From CALOBA01 sp942491465 (GTDB lineage Bacteria; Pseudomonadota; Gammaproteobacteria; Chromatiales; Chromatiaceae), in assembly GCA_942491465.1 (NCBI GenBank), contig CALOBA010000073.1, forward strand, positions 94,610 to 158,609: DNA of 64,000 nt, in the 5' to 3' direction. A model generated the notes under the pieces. It was not told where the DNA came from. It made no database searches and saw only the letters and a list, made by a program, of their open reading frames with translations. The position numbers were made by a program, and so were the translations under genes. The stretch's first letter is position 1; every line of letters starts with the position of its first letter. This document shows positions 26,109 to 35,280 of the stretch, piece after piece.

Positions 26109-26560
26109 AATCAGCGGCGAGACGCCGCTGCTCCCAGTCCCCGGAGCGGGGGCGTCCCGCCCCCGAGCCGCCGCAGGTGGCCGCCGCGGCCAATCAGCGG
26201 CGAGACGCCGCTGCTCCCAGTCCCCGGAGCGGGGGCGTCCCGCCCCCGACCCGCCGCAGGCTAGGCTGCCGCCGCGGCCAATCAGCGGCGAGACGCCGCT
26301 GCTCCCAGTCCCCGGAGCGGGGGCGTCCCGCCCCCGAGCCGCCGCAGGCTGCCGCCGCGGCCAATCAGCGGCGAGACGCCGCTGCTCCCAGTCCCCGGAG
26401 CGGGGGCGTCCCGCCCCCGAGCCGCCGCAGGCTGCCGCCGCGACCAATCAGCGGCGAGACGCCGCTGCTCTCAGTCCCCGGAGCGGGGGCGTCCCGCCCC
26501 CGAGCCGCCGCAGGTTGCCGCCGCGGCCAATCAGCGGCGAGACGCCGCTGCTCCCAGTCC
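26109..26560. repeat. 83-bp tandem repeat, about 5.4 units, two hairpins per unit
   Basis: Units begin AATCAGCGGCGAGACGCCGC at 26109, 26192, 26280, 26363, 26446 and 26529; spacing is 83 bp except one unit of 88 bp with a 5-bp insertion. Each unit holds the palindromes CAGCGGCG/CGCCGCTG and GGGGGCG/CGCCCCC. It looks like an expanded REP/BIME-type repeat. The last unit is cut off after CTGCTCCCAGTCC. Confidence 0.85.
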
Positions 26561-26679
26561 AAGGAAACCCGGCTCTGGCCGTCGCTGGGTCTCGTGCCTC
26601 AACCCGACTACGCACCCGGCCGTGCGCCCGGCGTTGCGGTTAGACTGCGCCGTTGTCGATCTGGTTTGTCGGGGGTCTT

Positions 26680-27861
26680 ATGTCGCGTGGTCCGTTGTCG
26701 GTGTTGGCGTCGGGTATTTTCGGTTTGGTGCTGACGATGGGCGTGGCGCGCTTTGCGTATACGCCGATGCTGGCCTATATGCAGCCGCAGACCGGTATGG
26801 GCGATGCCTTGGCCGGTTGGCTTGCCGGTTGGAACTATTTGGGCTACCTGTCCGGGGTGCTGTTGGTGACCCGGCTGAAGGACCTGATGCTGAAGGATCG
26901 GCTCTATCGCATCGGGCTGGTGCTGGCGGTGTTGACCACGGCGATGATGGCGCTGGCCGAGTCCCCGGTGTTGTGGGGCGTGAGCCGCTATCTGGCGGGG
27001 CTCAGCACCGCCGCGGGGCTGATGCTGGGCTCGGGGCTGATCCTCAACTGGCTGATCCGGCATGGGCATCGGGCGGAGCTGGGGCTGCACTTCAGCGGCC
27101 TTGGCATCGGCATCCTGTTCGGGGGGCTGTTGGTGGAGCTCGCCGCGCCCTTTGCGGACTGGCGCGGGCAGTGGTGGCTGCTGACCTTTGTCGGGGTGGT
27201 GCTGATGGTGCCGGCCTGGCGTTGGCTGCCGCGGCCCAATCAGGGTAAGCCGCTGGCCGCGCATCATGTCGACGGCGCCGGCGAGCCCCCGCCCTGGTGG
27301 TTGTGGCTGCTGCAGGGGGCCTATCTGTGCGCCGGTTTCGGCTACGCCATCAATGCCACCTTTACCGTGCTGATCACCGACCAGCAGCCGGCGCTGGCGG
27401 GGCAGGGCGGGCTGATGTGGCTGCTGGTGGGCGTGGCGGCGGCGCCGGCGCCGATCCTCTGGGATCGGGTGGCGCGCCGGCTCGGCTACCTGCGCACCTT
27501 GCAGCTGGCGTACCTGCTGCAGATCTTGGGCATCGTGCTGCCGGTGATAAGCGGCTCGCTGGCGGCAGCGGTGGCCAGCTCGCTGCTGTTCGGGCTCACC
27601 TTCATCGGCATCGTGTCGCTGGTGCTCACCATGGTGGGCGTGCGCTTCCCGGCGCATCCGGCGCAGATCATGGCGAAGTTGACCCTGGGCTACGGCGTCG
27701 CCCAGATCGTCGCGCCCGTGGTCGCCGGTGAATTGTCCGAGCTTACCGGTACCTTCAACGGCTCCCTGGTGATGGTGGCGGCCATCATGGCCCTGGGGCT
27801 GGGCTGTCTGTTGGCCATGACGCGGGTGGCGGGGGTGCGCGATGCGGGCAACGTTGGCTAA
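26680..27861 (+). CDS. MFS transporter, YbfB/YjiJ type
   Basis: 393 aa from the ATG at 26680, with GGGGG upstream; a TTG at 26653 is an alternative start. About 12 hydrophobic helices. The N-terminal MGVARFAYTPMLAYMQ and the LAGWNYLGYLSGVLL helix are characteristic of the YbfB/YjiJ branch of the major facilitator superfamily, inner-membrane proteins whose substrates are not established. Other features include RYLAGLSTAAGLMLGSGLIL and LTMVGVRFPAHPAQIMAKLT near the end. It stands alone between the repeat array and the TRAP gene, both on the same strand. Confidence 0.75.
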   Translation: MSRGPLSVLASGIFGLVLTMGVARFAYTPMLAYMQPQTGMGDALAGWLAGWNYLGYLSGVLLVTRLKDLMLKDRLYRIGLVLAVLTTAMMALAESPVLWGVSRYLAGLSTAAGLMLGSGLILNWLIRHGHRAELGLHFSGLGIGILFGGLLVELAAPFADWRGQWWLLTFVGVVLMVPAWRWLPRPNQGKPLAAHHVDGAGEPPPWWLWLLQGAYLCAGFGYAINATFTVLITDQQPALAGQGGLMWLLVGVAAAPAPILWDRVARRLGYLRTLQLAYLLQILGIVLPVISGSLAAAVASSLLFGLTFIGIVSLVLTMVGVRFPAHPAQIMAKLTLGYGVAQIVAPVVAGELSELTGTFNGSLVMVAAIMALGLGCLLAMTRVAGVRDAGNVG

Positions 27862-27987
27862 CAGCGCTAGGCTGGGTTGACGTCGGGAGATCCAGCTCCG
27901 GCCGTCGCTGGGTTGCGTTCCTTTACCCGGCCAACGCGTTATGATCTAGCGTTCAACACCTCGCCGCGGGCATCCCAGGGTCGGCCT

Positions 27988-30105
27988 ATGCAACCAACCT
28001 CCCGGAATCACTCATCTCGGCTCGACGTCGGCCTGCGCCAAGGTCCGCGGGTGCGCGCGCTGGTCTATGGGCTCGGGGCGGCGCTGGCGCTGCTGCATCT
28101 GGTGATGAACTTCACCACCTGGTTCTCGACCCAGTGGCAGGCGACCATCCATTTCACCGGGCTTGGGGTGTTGGCGCTGCTGCTGTACCCGCCGCTGCGC
28201 CGGGAGGCGCTGGCGCGCTCGCGCTGGGTGCTGGCCTTGGATATGGCCTTCGGTGCGCTGGTGGTCGGCGCGACGCTGTGGCTCATCGCATCGGAAGACG
28301 CGATCTACGCCCGCGGTGTCGAGCTGACCGGTACCGAGCAGGTGCTGGCCGTCATCACCATCGTCGGCGCCGTCGAGCTGGTGCGCCGCACCACCGGCTG
28401 GATCATCCCGCTGCTGATCGTCGTGGCGCTGAGCTATGTGCTCTGGTGGGGTGGGCTGATCGACGGGGTCATGCGCTTCGCGGGCTTGAGCGTGCAGACG
28501 GTGCTGTTTCGCAGCATCTTCGGCGACGATGCCCTGTTCGGCAGCCTGGCGCAGATCTCGGTGAGCTTTGTCTTCCTGTTCATCCTGTTCGGGGCCTTTC
28601 TGGTGCGCTCCGGGGCCGGCGACTTCGTCGTCGCCATGGCCCGGGCGCTGGCCGGGCGGATCGTCGGCGGGCCGGGGCTGGTGGCCGTGGTCAGCTCGGG
28701 GCTCACCGGGACCATCTCCGGCTCGGCCATCGCCAACACCGTCTCCACCGGCGTCATCACCATCCCGATGATGATCCGCGCCGGCTTCCCGCCGCGCTTT
28801 GCCGCCGCAGTGGAGGCCGCGGCCAGCACCGGCGGCCAGCTGATGCCGCCGATCATGGGCGCCGGCGCCTTCGTCATGGCCAGCTACACCCAGATCCCCT
28901 ACGGGCAGATCGTGCTGGTGGCGGCGCTGCCGGCGCTGCTGTACTTCCTGTCGGTGGCCTTCTTCGTGCGTATCGAGGCCAAGCGACTCGGCTTTCAGCG
29001 CGATGGGGGGCAGCCGGCGGACGGCGAGGGCCTGCGGACCATCCTGCGCAACGGCGGCCTGGTCTTCGTGGTCCCCATCGGCGTGCTGATCGGCATGCTG
29101 GTGGCCGGCTTCACGCCGACCTATGCCGCCGGCGTCGCCATCCTGGCGGTGGTGGGCGCGAGCTGGCTGACGCCGCGGCGGATGGGGCCGCGGGCGATCT
29201 TCGATGCGCTGGCGCTGGGCAGCCGCAACATGATCACCACCGGGCTGTTGCTGGTGGCCGTGGGCCTGGTGGTCAACGTCATCGCCATGACCGGCGTCGG
29301 CAACACCCTGTCGCTGATGATCCAGTCCTGGGCCGGCGGCAGCCTGTTGCTGGCCCTGGTGCTGATCGCGCTGGCGTCGCTGGTGCTGGGCATGGGTCTT
29401 CCGGTCACCGCCGCCTACATCGTGTTGGCGACGTTGTCGGCCCCGGCGCTGTACAACCTCATCGCCGAGGCCCAGGTCATCGCGCTGATCGCCGACGGCG
29501 CGGCGCTGCCGGCGGCCACCAGCGCCATGCTGATGCTGGCCGCCCCGGAGCAGGCCGCGCTGGCCGGCCAGCCCATGTCCGCGGACCAGGCCCAGGCCCT
29601 GCTCGCGGCCCTGCGCGGCCTCGATCCGTCGCTGGTCACCGGCCTGTACGAGCAGCTGCTCAGCCCGGCGCTGGTCACCGGCATCCTGCTCTCGGCGCAC
29701 ATGATCATCTTCTGGCTCAGTCAGGACAGCAACGTCACCCCGCCGGTCTGCCTCACCGCCTTTGCCGCCGCCGCCATCGCCGGCAGCGGCCAGATGCGCA
29801 CCGGGCTCACCGCCTGGAAGCTCGCCAAGGGGTTGTACGTCGTCCCGGTGCTGTTCGCCTACACGCCGTTTCTCTACGGCGACTGGGTGCAGGTGTTGAG
29901 CATCTTCGCCTTTGCGTTGCTGGCGCTGTATGCGCTGGCCTGCGCCTTCCAGGGCTGGCTCGGTCGGCCGCTGGGCTGGCTCGCGCGGGCGCTGCTCGGT
30001 GCCGCGGCGCTGGCGATGCTCTGGCCCGGATCGGATTGGGTGCATGGGGCCGGGGCGCTGGTCCTGGCCGGCTTGGTCGTCCGGGCTTACCGCTATGGCG
30101 ATTGA
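27988..30105 (+). CDS. TRAP transporter fused permease (DctQM type)
   Basis: 705 aa from the ATG at 27988. The N-terminal third has four helices (the Q/small-subunit part) and the rest the large M subunit. Family signatures: VSSGLTGTISGSAIANTVST (about 230–250), GAGAFVMASYTQIPYGQIVL, GMGLPVTAAYIVLATLSAPA and IIFWLSQDSNVTPPVCLTAF. Fused TRAP permeases normally pair with a periplasmic TAXI-type binding protein; none is adjacent here. An insertion around residues 500–560 (AEAQVIALIADGAALPAATS and following) separates two family motifs. Imports an unknown, probably carboxylic, solute using an ion gradient. Confidence 0.85.
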   Translation: MQPTSRNHSSRLDVGLRQGPRVRALVYGLGAALALLHLVMNFTTWFSTQWQATIHFTGLGVLALLLYPPLRREALARSRWVLALDMAFGALVVGATLWLIASEDAIYARGVELTGTEQVLAVITIVGAVELVRRTTGWIIPLLIVVALSYVLWWGGLIDGVMRFAGLSVQTVLFRSIFGDDALFGSLAQISVSFVFLFILFGAFLVRSGAGDFVVAMARALAGRIVGGPGLVAVVSSGLTGTISGSAIANTVSTGVITIPMMIRAGFPPRFAAAVEAAASTGGQLMPPIMGAGAFVMASYTQIPYGQIVLVAALPALLYFLSVAFFVRIEAKRLGFQRDGGQPADGEGLRTILRNGGLVFVVPIGVLIGMLVAGFTPTYAAGVAILAVVGASWLTPRRMGPRAIFDALALGSRNMITTGLLLVAVGLVVNVIAMTGVGNTLSLMIQSWAGGSLLLALVLIALASLVLGMGLPVTAAYIVLATLSAPALYNLIAEAQVIALIADGAALPAATSAMLMLAAPEQAALAGQPMSADQAQALLAALRGLDPSLVTGLYEQLLSPALVTGILLSAHMIIFWLSQDSNVTPPVCLTAFAAAAIAGSGQMRTGLTAWKLAKGLYVVPVLFAYTPFLYGDWVQVLSIFAFALLALYALACAFQGWLGRPLGWLARALLGAAALAMLWPGSDWVHGAGALVLAGLVVRAYRYGD

Positions 30106-30212
30106 TTGGGCTTGCAGCGTTGGCGCGAGGCGGCGCTTCGCTTGGCGTCGGATCGGGGGGGCGCCCGAGTCCTTTCGGGGCGCTGGGCCCGCTGCCGCGG
30201 CCCGGTGGTCCT

Positions 30213-30527
30213 TCAGTGCTCCACGTCGCCGATGTGCTGCTCCACCGAGCGGATCTTTTGCGTCATCCGGGCCTCGGTGCCGCTGCGGATGTCGAGCTTG
30301 ATGGCGGAGTAGATGCGCCGGCAGTCGCGCGCGTCGAGGACGGCCGCGGCCTGCTCGACGATGGCCAGGGCCTCGGCGACGGTCTCGGTCTCGATGACCG
30401 TCCCCATCGGTGTCAGGCGATATTCGAGGCCCGACGCGCGGACCATGCGGATCACCTCGCTGACATGGGCGCTGACGCTCTCGCCCTGGTCGGTGGGGAA
30501 GATGCTGAATTCCATCAAAACGGACAT
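30213..30527 (-). CDS. thiamine-binding protein, MTH1187/YkoF type
   Basis: 104 aa, ATG at 30527 with GGAGG upstream. The sequence MSVLMEFSIFPTDQGESVSA, HVSEVIRMVRASGLEYRLTP, MGTVIETETVAEALAIVEQA is typical of the DUF77/MTH1187 family, small ferredoxin-like proteins, some of which bind thiamine. Conserved YRLTPMGTVIE is present. Thiamine synthesis genes thiE-thiD lie 2.6 kb away on the other strand, which fits a role in thiamine metabolism but does not prove it. Confidence 0.8.
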   Translation of the reverse strand: MSVLMEFSIFPTDQGESVSAHVSEVIRMVRASGLEYRLTPMGTVIETETVAEALAIVEQAAAVLDARDCRRIYSAIKLDIRSGTEARMTQKIRSVEQHIGDVEH

Positions 30528-30598
30528 GGTTGGTGCTCCTCCGGTTGGGGCTGCTTTGTGGGGGGCTATCCTGCCACAGGGTGGCAGGCGGTGGTCTC

Positions 30599-30629
30599 GA
30601 TTCCGATCCCGATCCCGATCCCGATCCCC
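30599..30629. repeat. CCGATC hexanucleotide tandem repeat
   Basis: Four to five direct copies of a CCGATC-type unit (ATTCCGATCCCGATCCCGAT…) lie upstream of the thiamine-binding gene and outside its coding part. Followed at about 30693–30745 by AGCCCGGATATTTCATGAAT and CGCGAAGGCGCGAAGGCGCG, another short dispersed-repeat pattern. Confidence 0.6.
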
Positions 30630-30799
30630 GCCGCGGCGGTCCGCGATTGGGTCGGAAGGTGGGCCAGGGGTCATCGCCCCGCTGCGGTGGTAGCCCGGAT
30701 ATTTCATGAATCTCACGCGAAGGCGCGAAGGCGCGACTAGGCGCTTGGACAGATTTTTCGATGTGATGCGCCGTTCGCCAGAAGCCGGATGCCCGGGGT

Positions 30800-31063
30800 A
30801 TGGTGCGCGCACGCGCGCCGGAGCTGGCGGTGGAGGACAATGGCGACGGCCTGCCGGCAGCAATCGCCGGGCGCGTCTTCGACCCGTTCTTCACCACCAA
30901 ACCGCCGGGGGAGGGCGCCGGGCTCGGGCTCAGCGTGGCGGCGCGCAATCTGGCCGAGATCGGCGCCGAGCTGCATCTGGACAGGGGGTGGTCCGAGGGT
31001 GCACGCTGCATCATCCGGATCCCGAACGGCACCGCCGGGGCAACGACCAAGGGGCAAGACTGA
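30800..31063 (+). pseudogene. histidine kinase ATPase-domain remnant
   Basis: 87 codons cover only the last part of a sensor kinase: VEDNGDGLPAAIAGRVFDPF (G1 box and F box), FTTKPPGEGAGLGLSVAARN (G2 box) and a closing strand. The N box, dimerisation His and all sensing domains are absent, and the sequence upstream is repeat-like. It ends 6 bp before an intact receiver protein, so a kinase–regulator pair has lost its kinase body. Confidence 0.75.
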
Positions 31064-31069
31064 TCGACC

Positions 31070-31444
31070 ATGAGCAGATACATCCTGATCATCGATGACG
31101 ACGAGGGCGTGCGCGACGCCTTCTCGCTGGCGTTGGGCGGCCTGGGCTACGAGGTGGCGGCGTTCGCGAACGGCCCCGACGGCATCGCTGCCGTGCGCGA
31201 GCGCCGGCCCGATCTGATCCTGCTGGATCTGCGCATGCGCGGCATGAACGGTGTCGAGGTGATGCGCGTCCTGCGCAGCATCGACCCCGGCCTGTCGATC
31301 TACATCGTCACCGCCTTCCATTCGGAATACATGAATGAGTTGCGCGCGGCGGCCGACGACGGGCTGGAGTTCGAGCTGATCGCCAAGCCGCTGGATGCCG
31401 ATCAGATCCGCCAAGTGGTCGGCGCCATCCTGCCCTTGGGCTAA
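31070..31444 (+). CDS. single-domain response regulator (receiver only)
   Basis: 124 aa, a complete CheY-like receiver: acidic pocket IIDDDEGVRDAF, phosphorylatable Asp in LILLDLRMRGMNGVEVM (about residue 54), the conserved Thr region IYIVTAFHSEY and the Lys in ELIAKPLDADQI. No output domain. The adjoining histidine kinase is a remnant, so this protein must be phosphorylated by another kinase or be out of use. The reading frame is intact and the GNAT–nitrilase gene starts 30 bp later, so they may be co-transcribed. Confidence 0.85.
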   Translation: MSRYILIIDDDEGVRDAFSLALGGLGYEVAAFANGPDGIAAVRERRPDLILLDLRMRGMNGVEVMRVLRSIDPGLSIYIVTAFHSEYMNELRAAADDGLEFELIAKPLDADQIRQVVGAILPLG

Positions 31445-31474
31445 CACAACACGGCCGAGCATCTCCGATCCTCC

Positions 31475-33040
<1,566 letters not shown>

Positions 33041-33124
33041 GGCTGGTCAAGGCGGTGGCAAGGCCAACCGCCCAGGCGCAGGCGGCCTGTGATTCGCGCC
33101 GGGCTTGCCCCAGATAGTGATGCC

Positions 33125-33781
33125 ATGAAGAAACCCCTCGATCTATCCGTCTATCTGGTCACCGACCCGCCGCTGTGCTCGCATCGCGGCCTGGTGGAGA
33201 CCGTGCTTGCCGCTGTGCGCGGCGGCGTCACCCTGGTACAACTGCGTGACAAGCAGGCCGATGCGGCGGCACTGGTCGCGGCCGGGCGGGCGCTGCGCCA
33301 AGCCCTGGACGGCAGCGGCGTGCCGTTGATCGTCAACGACCGACCTGAGGTGGCCGCGGCCATCGGCGCCGACGGTGTGCATCTGGGCCAGAGCGACGGC
33401 GACGCGGCACAGGCCCGCGTGCTGCTTGGGTCGGCGGCCATCATCGGGCGCTCGGTCAACGACCTGGACCAGCTCGCCGCGGTGGACCCGAGCGTGGTCG
33501 ACTACCTCGGCGTTGGGCCGGTGTTCGCCACCGGGACCAAGCCCGATCACAAGCAGCCCCTGGGCTTCGACGGGCTCGCGCGCATCTGTGCCGCAAGCCC
33601 GCTGCCGGTGGTCGCCATCGCCGGTCTGCGCGCCGCGCATGCGGTCGGGGTCCGTCGGGCCGGGGCGCAGGGGCTGGCCATCGTCTCGGCCATCTGCGGC
33701 GCCGCCGATCCCGCGGCCGCGGCGGCAGAGATCACCACCGCATGGGCCGCCGCGCAGGCGACCCGGGAGACCGCGCAATGA
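33125..33781 (+). CDS. thiE: thiamine-phosphate synthase
   Basis: 218 aa from the ATG at 33125. ThiE joins hydroxymethylpyrimidine pyrophosphate and thiazole phosphate to make thiamine phosphate. Visible motifs: YLVTDPPLC, GVTLVQLRDKQADAAALVAA (pyrophosphate-binding QxRxK), LIVNDRPEVAAAIGADGVHL, GQSDGD, IIGRSVNDLDQL, VDYLGVGPVFATGTKPDHKQ and PVVAIAGL. Stop overlaps the thiD start (ATGA), so the two are translationally coupled. Confidence 0.93.
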   Translation: MKKPLDLSVYLVTDPPLCSHRGLVETVLAAVRGGVTLVQLRDKQADAAALVAAGRALRQALDGSGVPLIVNDRPEVAAAIGADGVHLGQSDGDAAQARVLLGSAAIIGRSVNDLDQLAAVDPSVVDYLGVGPVFATGTKPDHKQPLGFDGLARICAASPLPVVAIAGLRAAHAVGVRRAGAQGLAIVSAICGAADPAAAAAEITTAWAAAQATRETAQ

Positions 33782-34587
33782 CCCCGAACGTGCTCAGCAT
33801 CGCCGGCTCCGACCCCTCCGGCGGGGCCGGCATCCAGGCCGACATCAAGGCCATCAGCGCCAACGGCGCCTATGCCATGGCCGCCATCACCGCGCTGACG
33901 GCGCAGAGCACCCGCGGCGTCAGCGCCGTGGAGCTGGTGCCGCCGGCCTTTGTCACCGCCCAGATCGACGCCATCTTCAACGACATTCGGGTGGATGCCG
34001 TCAAGATCGGCATGATCGGCACCGCCGACATTGCCGCCGCCGTGGCCGATGCCCTGCTGCGGCATGCCGCCGCCAACGTCGTGCTCGATCCGGTCATGGT
34101 CGCCAAGGGCGGCGATCGGCTGCTGGCCGAGGAGGCCATCGCCACCATCTGCGAGCGTCTCCTGCCCCGCGCCCTGGTGCTGACGCCGAACCTGCCCGAG
34201 GCCGCGGCCCTGCTCGGCCGGCCGGAGCCCGGCAGCCGCGAGTCGATGATGGCCTTCGCCCAGGCCCTGCGCGACCTGGGCCCGATCTGGGTGCTGCTCA
34301 AGGGCGGCCACCTCGACGGCGAGGACAGCCCGGACTATCTGGTCGGCCCCGACGGCGGCCAGTGGCTCGAAGGCCCGCGGTTTGCCACCGCCAACACCCA
34401 CGGCACCGGTTGCACCCTGTCATCGGCCCTCGCGGCGCGTCTGGCCGTGACCGGCGACGTCGCCACCGCGGCGCGCGAGGCCAAGGCCTACATCAGCGGG
34501 GCCATCGCCGCCGCGGATCAGCTCGATGTGGGCAGCGGCCACGGGCCGACGCACCACTTCGCCGCGCTCTGGAAGGGCGATACCTGA
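33778..34587 (+). CDS. thiD: hydroxymethylpyrimidine (phosphate) kinase
   Basis: 269 aa. ThiD phosphorylates hydroxymethylpyrimidine and its phosphate to give the pyrophosphate used by ThiE. Features: VLSIAGSDPSGGAGIQADIK (substrate loop), YAMAAITALTAQST, VDAVKIGMIGT, VVLDPVMVAKGGDRLLAEEA, LTPNLPEAAALLG, VLLKGGHLDG and ANTHGTGCTLSSALAARLAV with the catalytic region GTGC. Overlaps thiE by four bases. No TPP riboswitch was recognised upstream of thiE. Confidence 0.93.
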   Translation: MTPNVLSIAGSDPSGGAGIQADIKAISANGAYAMAAITALTAQSTRGVSAVELVPPAFVTAQIDAIFNDIRVDAVKIGMIGTADIAAAVADALLRHAAANVVLDPVMVAKGGDRLLAEEAIATICERLLPRALVLTPNLPEAAALLGRPEPGSRESMMAFAQALRDLGPIWVLLKGGHLDGEDSPDYLVGPDGGQWLEGPRFATANTHGTGCTLSSALAARLAVTGDVATAAREAKAYISGAIAAADQLDVGSGHGPTHHFAALWKGDT

Positions 34588-34678
34588 CTGTTGCGCTTGG
34601 AAATCGCCTGCCCGGATACAAGCTGATGAAGCACAACGCCGGCCACCTCGGGCCGGCGGCACACCCGGAGCAAGCACC

Positions 34679-34825
34679 ATGAATCTGTCTCTCCCGATGG
34701 TCGAATTCGTCGTCTTCATCGGCTTTGTGGTCTGGCTGTTCACGCTGTCCTCGTCACCGATCAGCCGCCGCTCCCGCGACGCTGCCGACAGCGGCGAAGA
34801 CACCCAAGACACCCATCACGGCTAA
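34679..34825 (+). CDS. small single-span membrane protein (48 aa)
   Basis: ATG at 34679 with GGAG ten bases upstream. The product has one hydrophobic helix (MVEFVVFIGFVVWLFTLSSS) followed by a charged, Asp- and Ser-rich tail. The start site and composition support a real gene, but the family is unknown to me. It lies 91 bp after thiD on the same strand. Confidence 0.5.
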   Translation: MNLSLPMVEFVVFIGFVVWLFTLSSSPISRRSRDAADSGEDTQDTHHG

Positions 34826-35280
34826 GGCAATCGCCTAAGGTCACCATCAGCACCGGCACCCCGGTGTCGGGCAAGGCCCGGCGTACCGCGGGGGCGGTGC
34901 CCGGCGTCCGCTGCCGGTAGCGCTGACCCTAGAAAGAGCAGTTGATGACCCGAGTCGGGCGCATCTCGCCCAAAGACCGGCGGGCCGCCCGGGCCATCCT
35001 CGAGGGTTGCGACCACAAGCGGTTCAGCTTGACCGACTGCAACCGCTTCGCCCTGACTCGGCGTCTCCGCCTCGGCCTCCGCCTGGCCAGCGACCACGAT
35101 TCCCGCGCCTACCCCCTGAACTGCCGGCCCGCGCTGGGCTGACCGGTGGCATTCGGCGCGCAAGGGCGCGCAAGTCCTCGCCTGATACCGCATAATGCGC
35201 GCCGCAATGGCGCGCAACTGCGCGCGCCCGCCGCTTTCCCCGCCGCACCCCATCCGAACATTCATAACGAGGTATCCAGG
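34826..35280. other. intergenic region upstream of glgB
   Basis: 455 bp without a convincing gene. It begins with a small palindrome (TAAGGCAATCGCCTAA) and holds a GC-rich block. A 66-codon frame at 34942 has no homologue I recognise. Confidence 0.35.

Noticed and set aside
26109..26560. 83-bp repeats as a CRISPR array
   Set aside because: Repeats are contiguous and no variable spacers exist between them. Each whole unit is conserved.
28012..31092. 1026-codon minus-strand open frame
   Set aside because: Antisense to the TRAP permease and the receiver gene. His/Gln/Arg-rich composition and no recognisable domain mark it as a third-position GC artefact.
33060..33124. TPP riboswitch upstream of thiE
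   Set aside because: The intergenic space is short and the conserved THI-box sequence CTGAGA is not present.
34942..35142. 66-codon plus-strand frame upstream of glgB
   Set aside because: Arg/Leu-rich, no ribosome-binding site or family resemblance.
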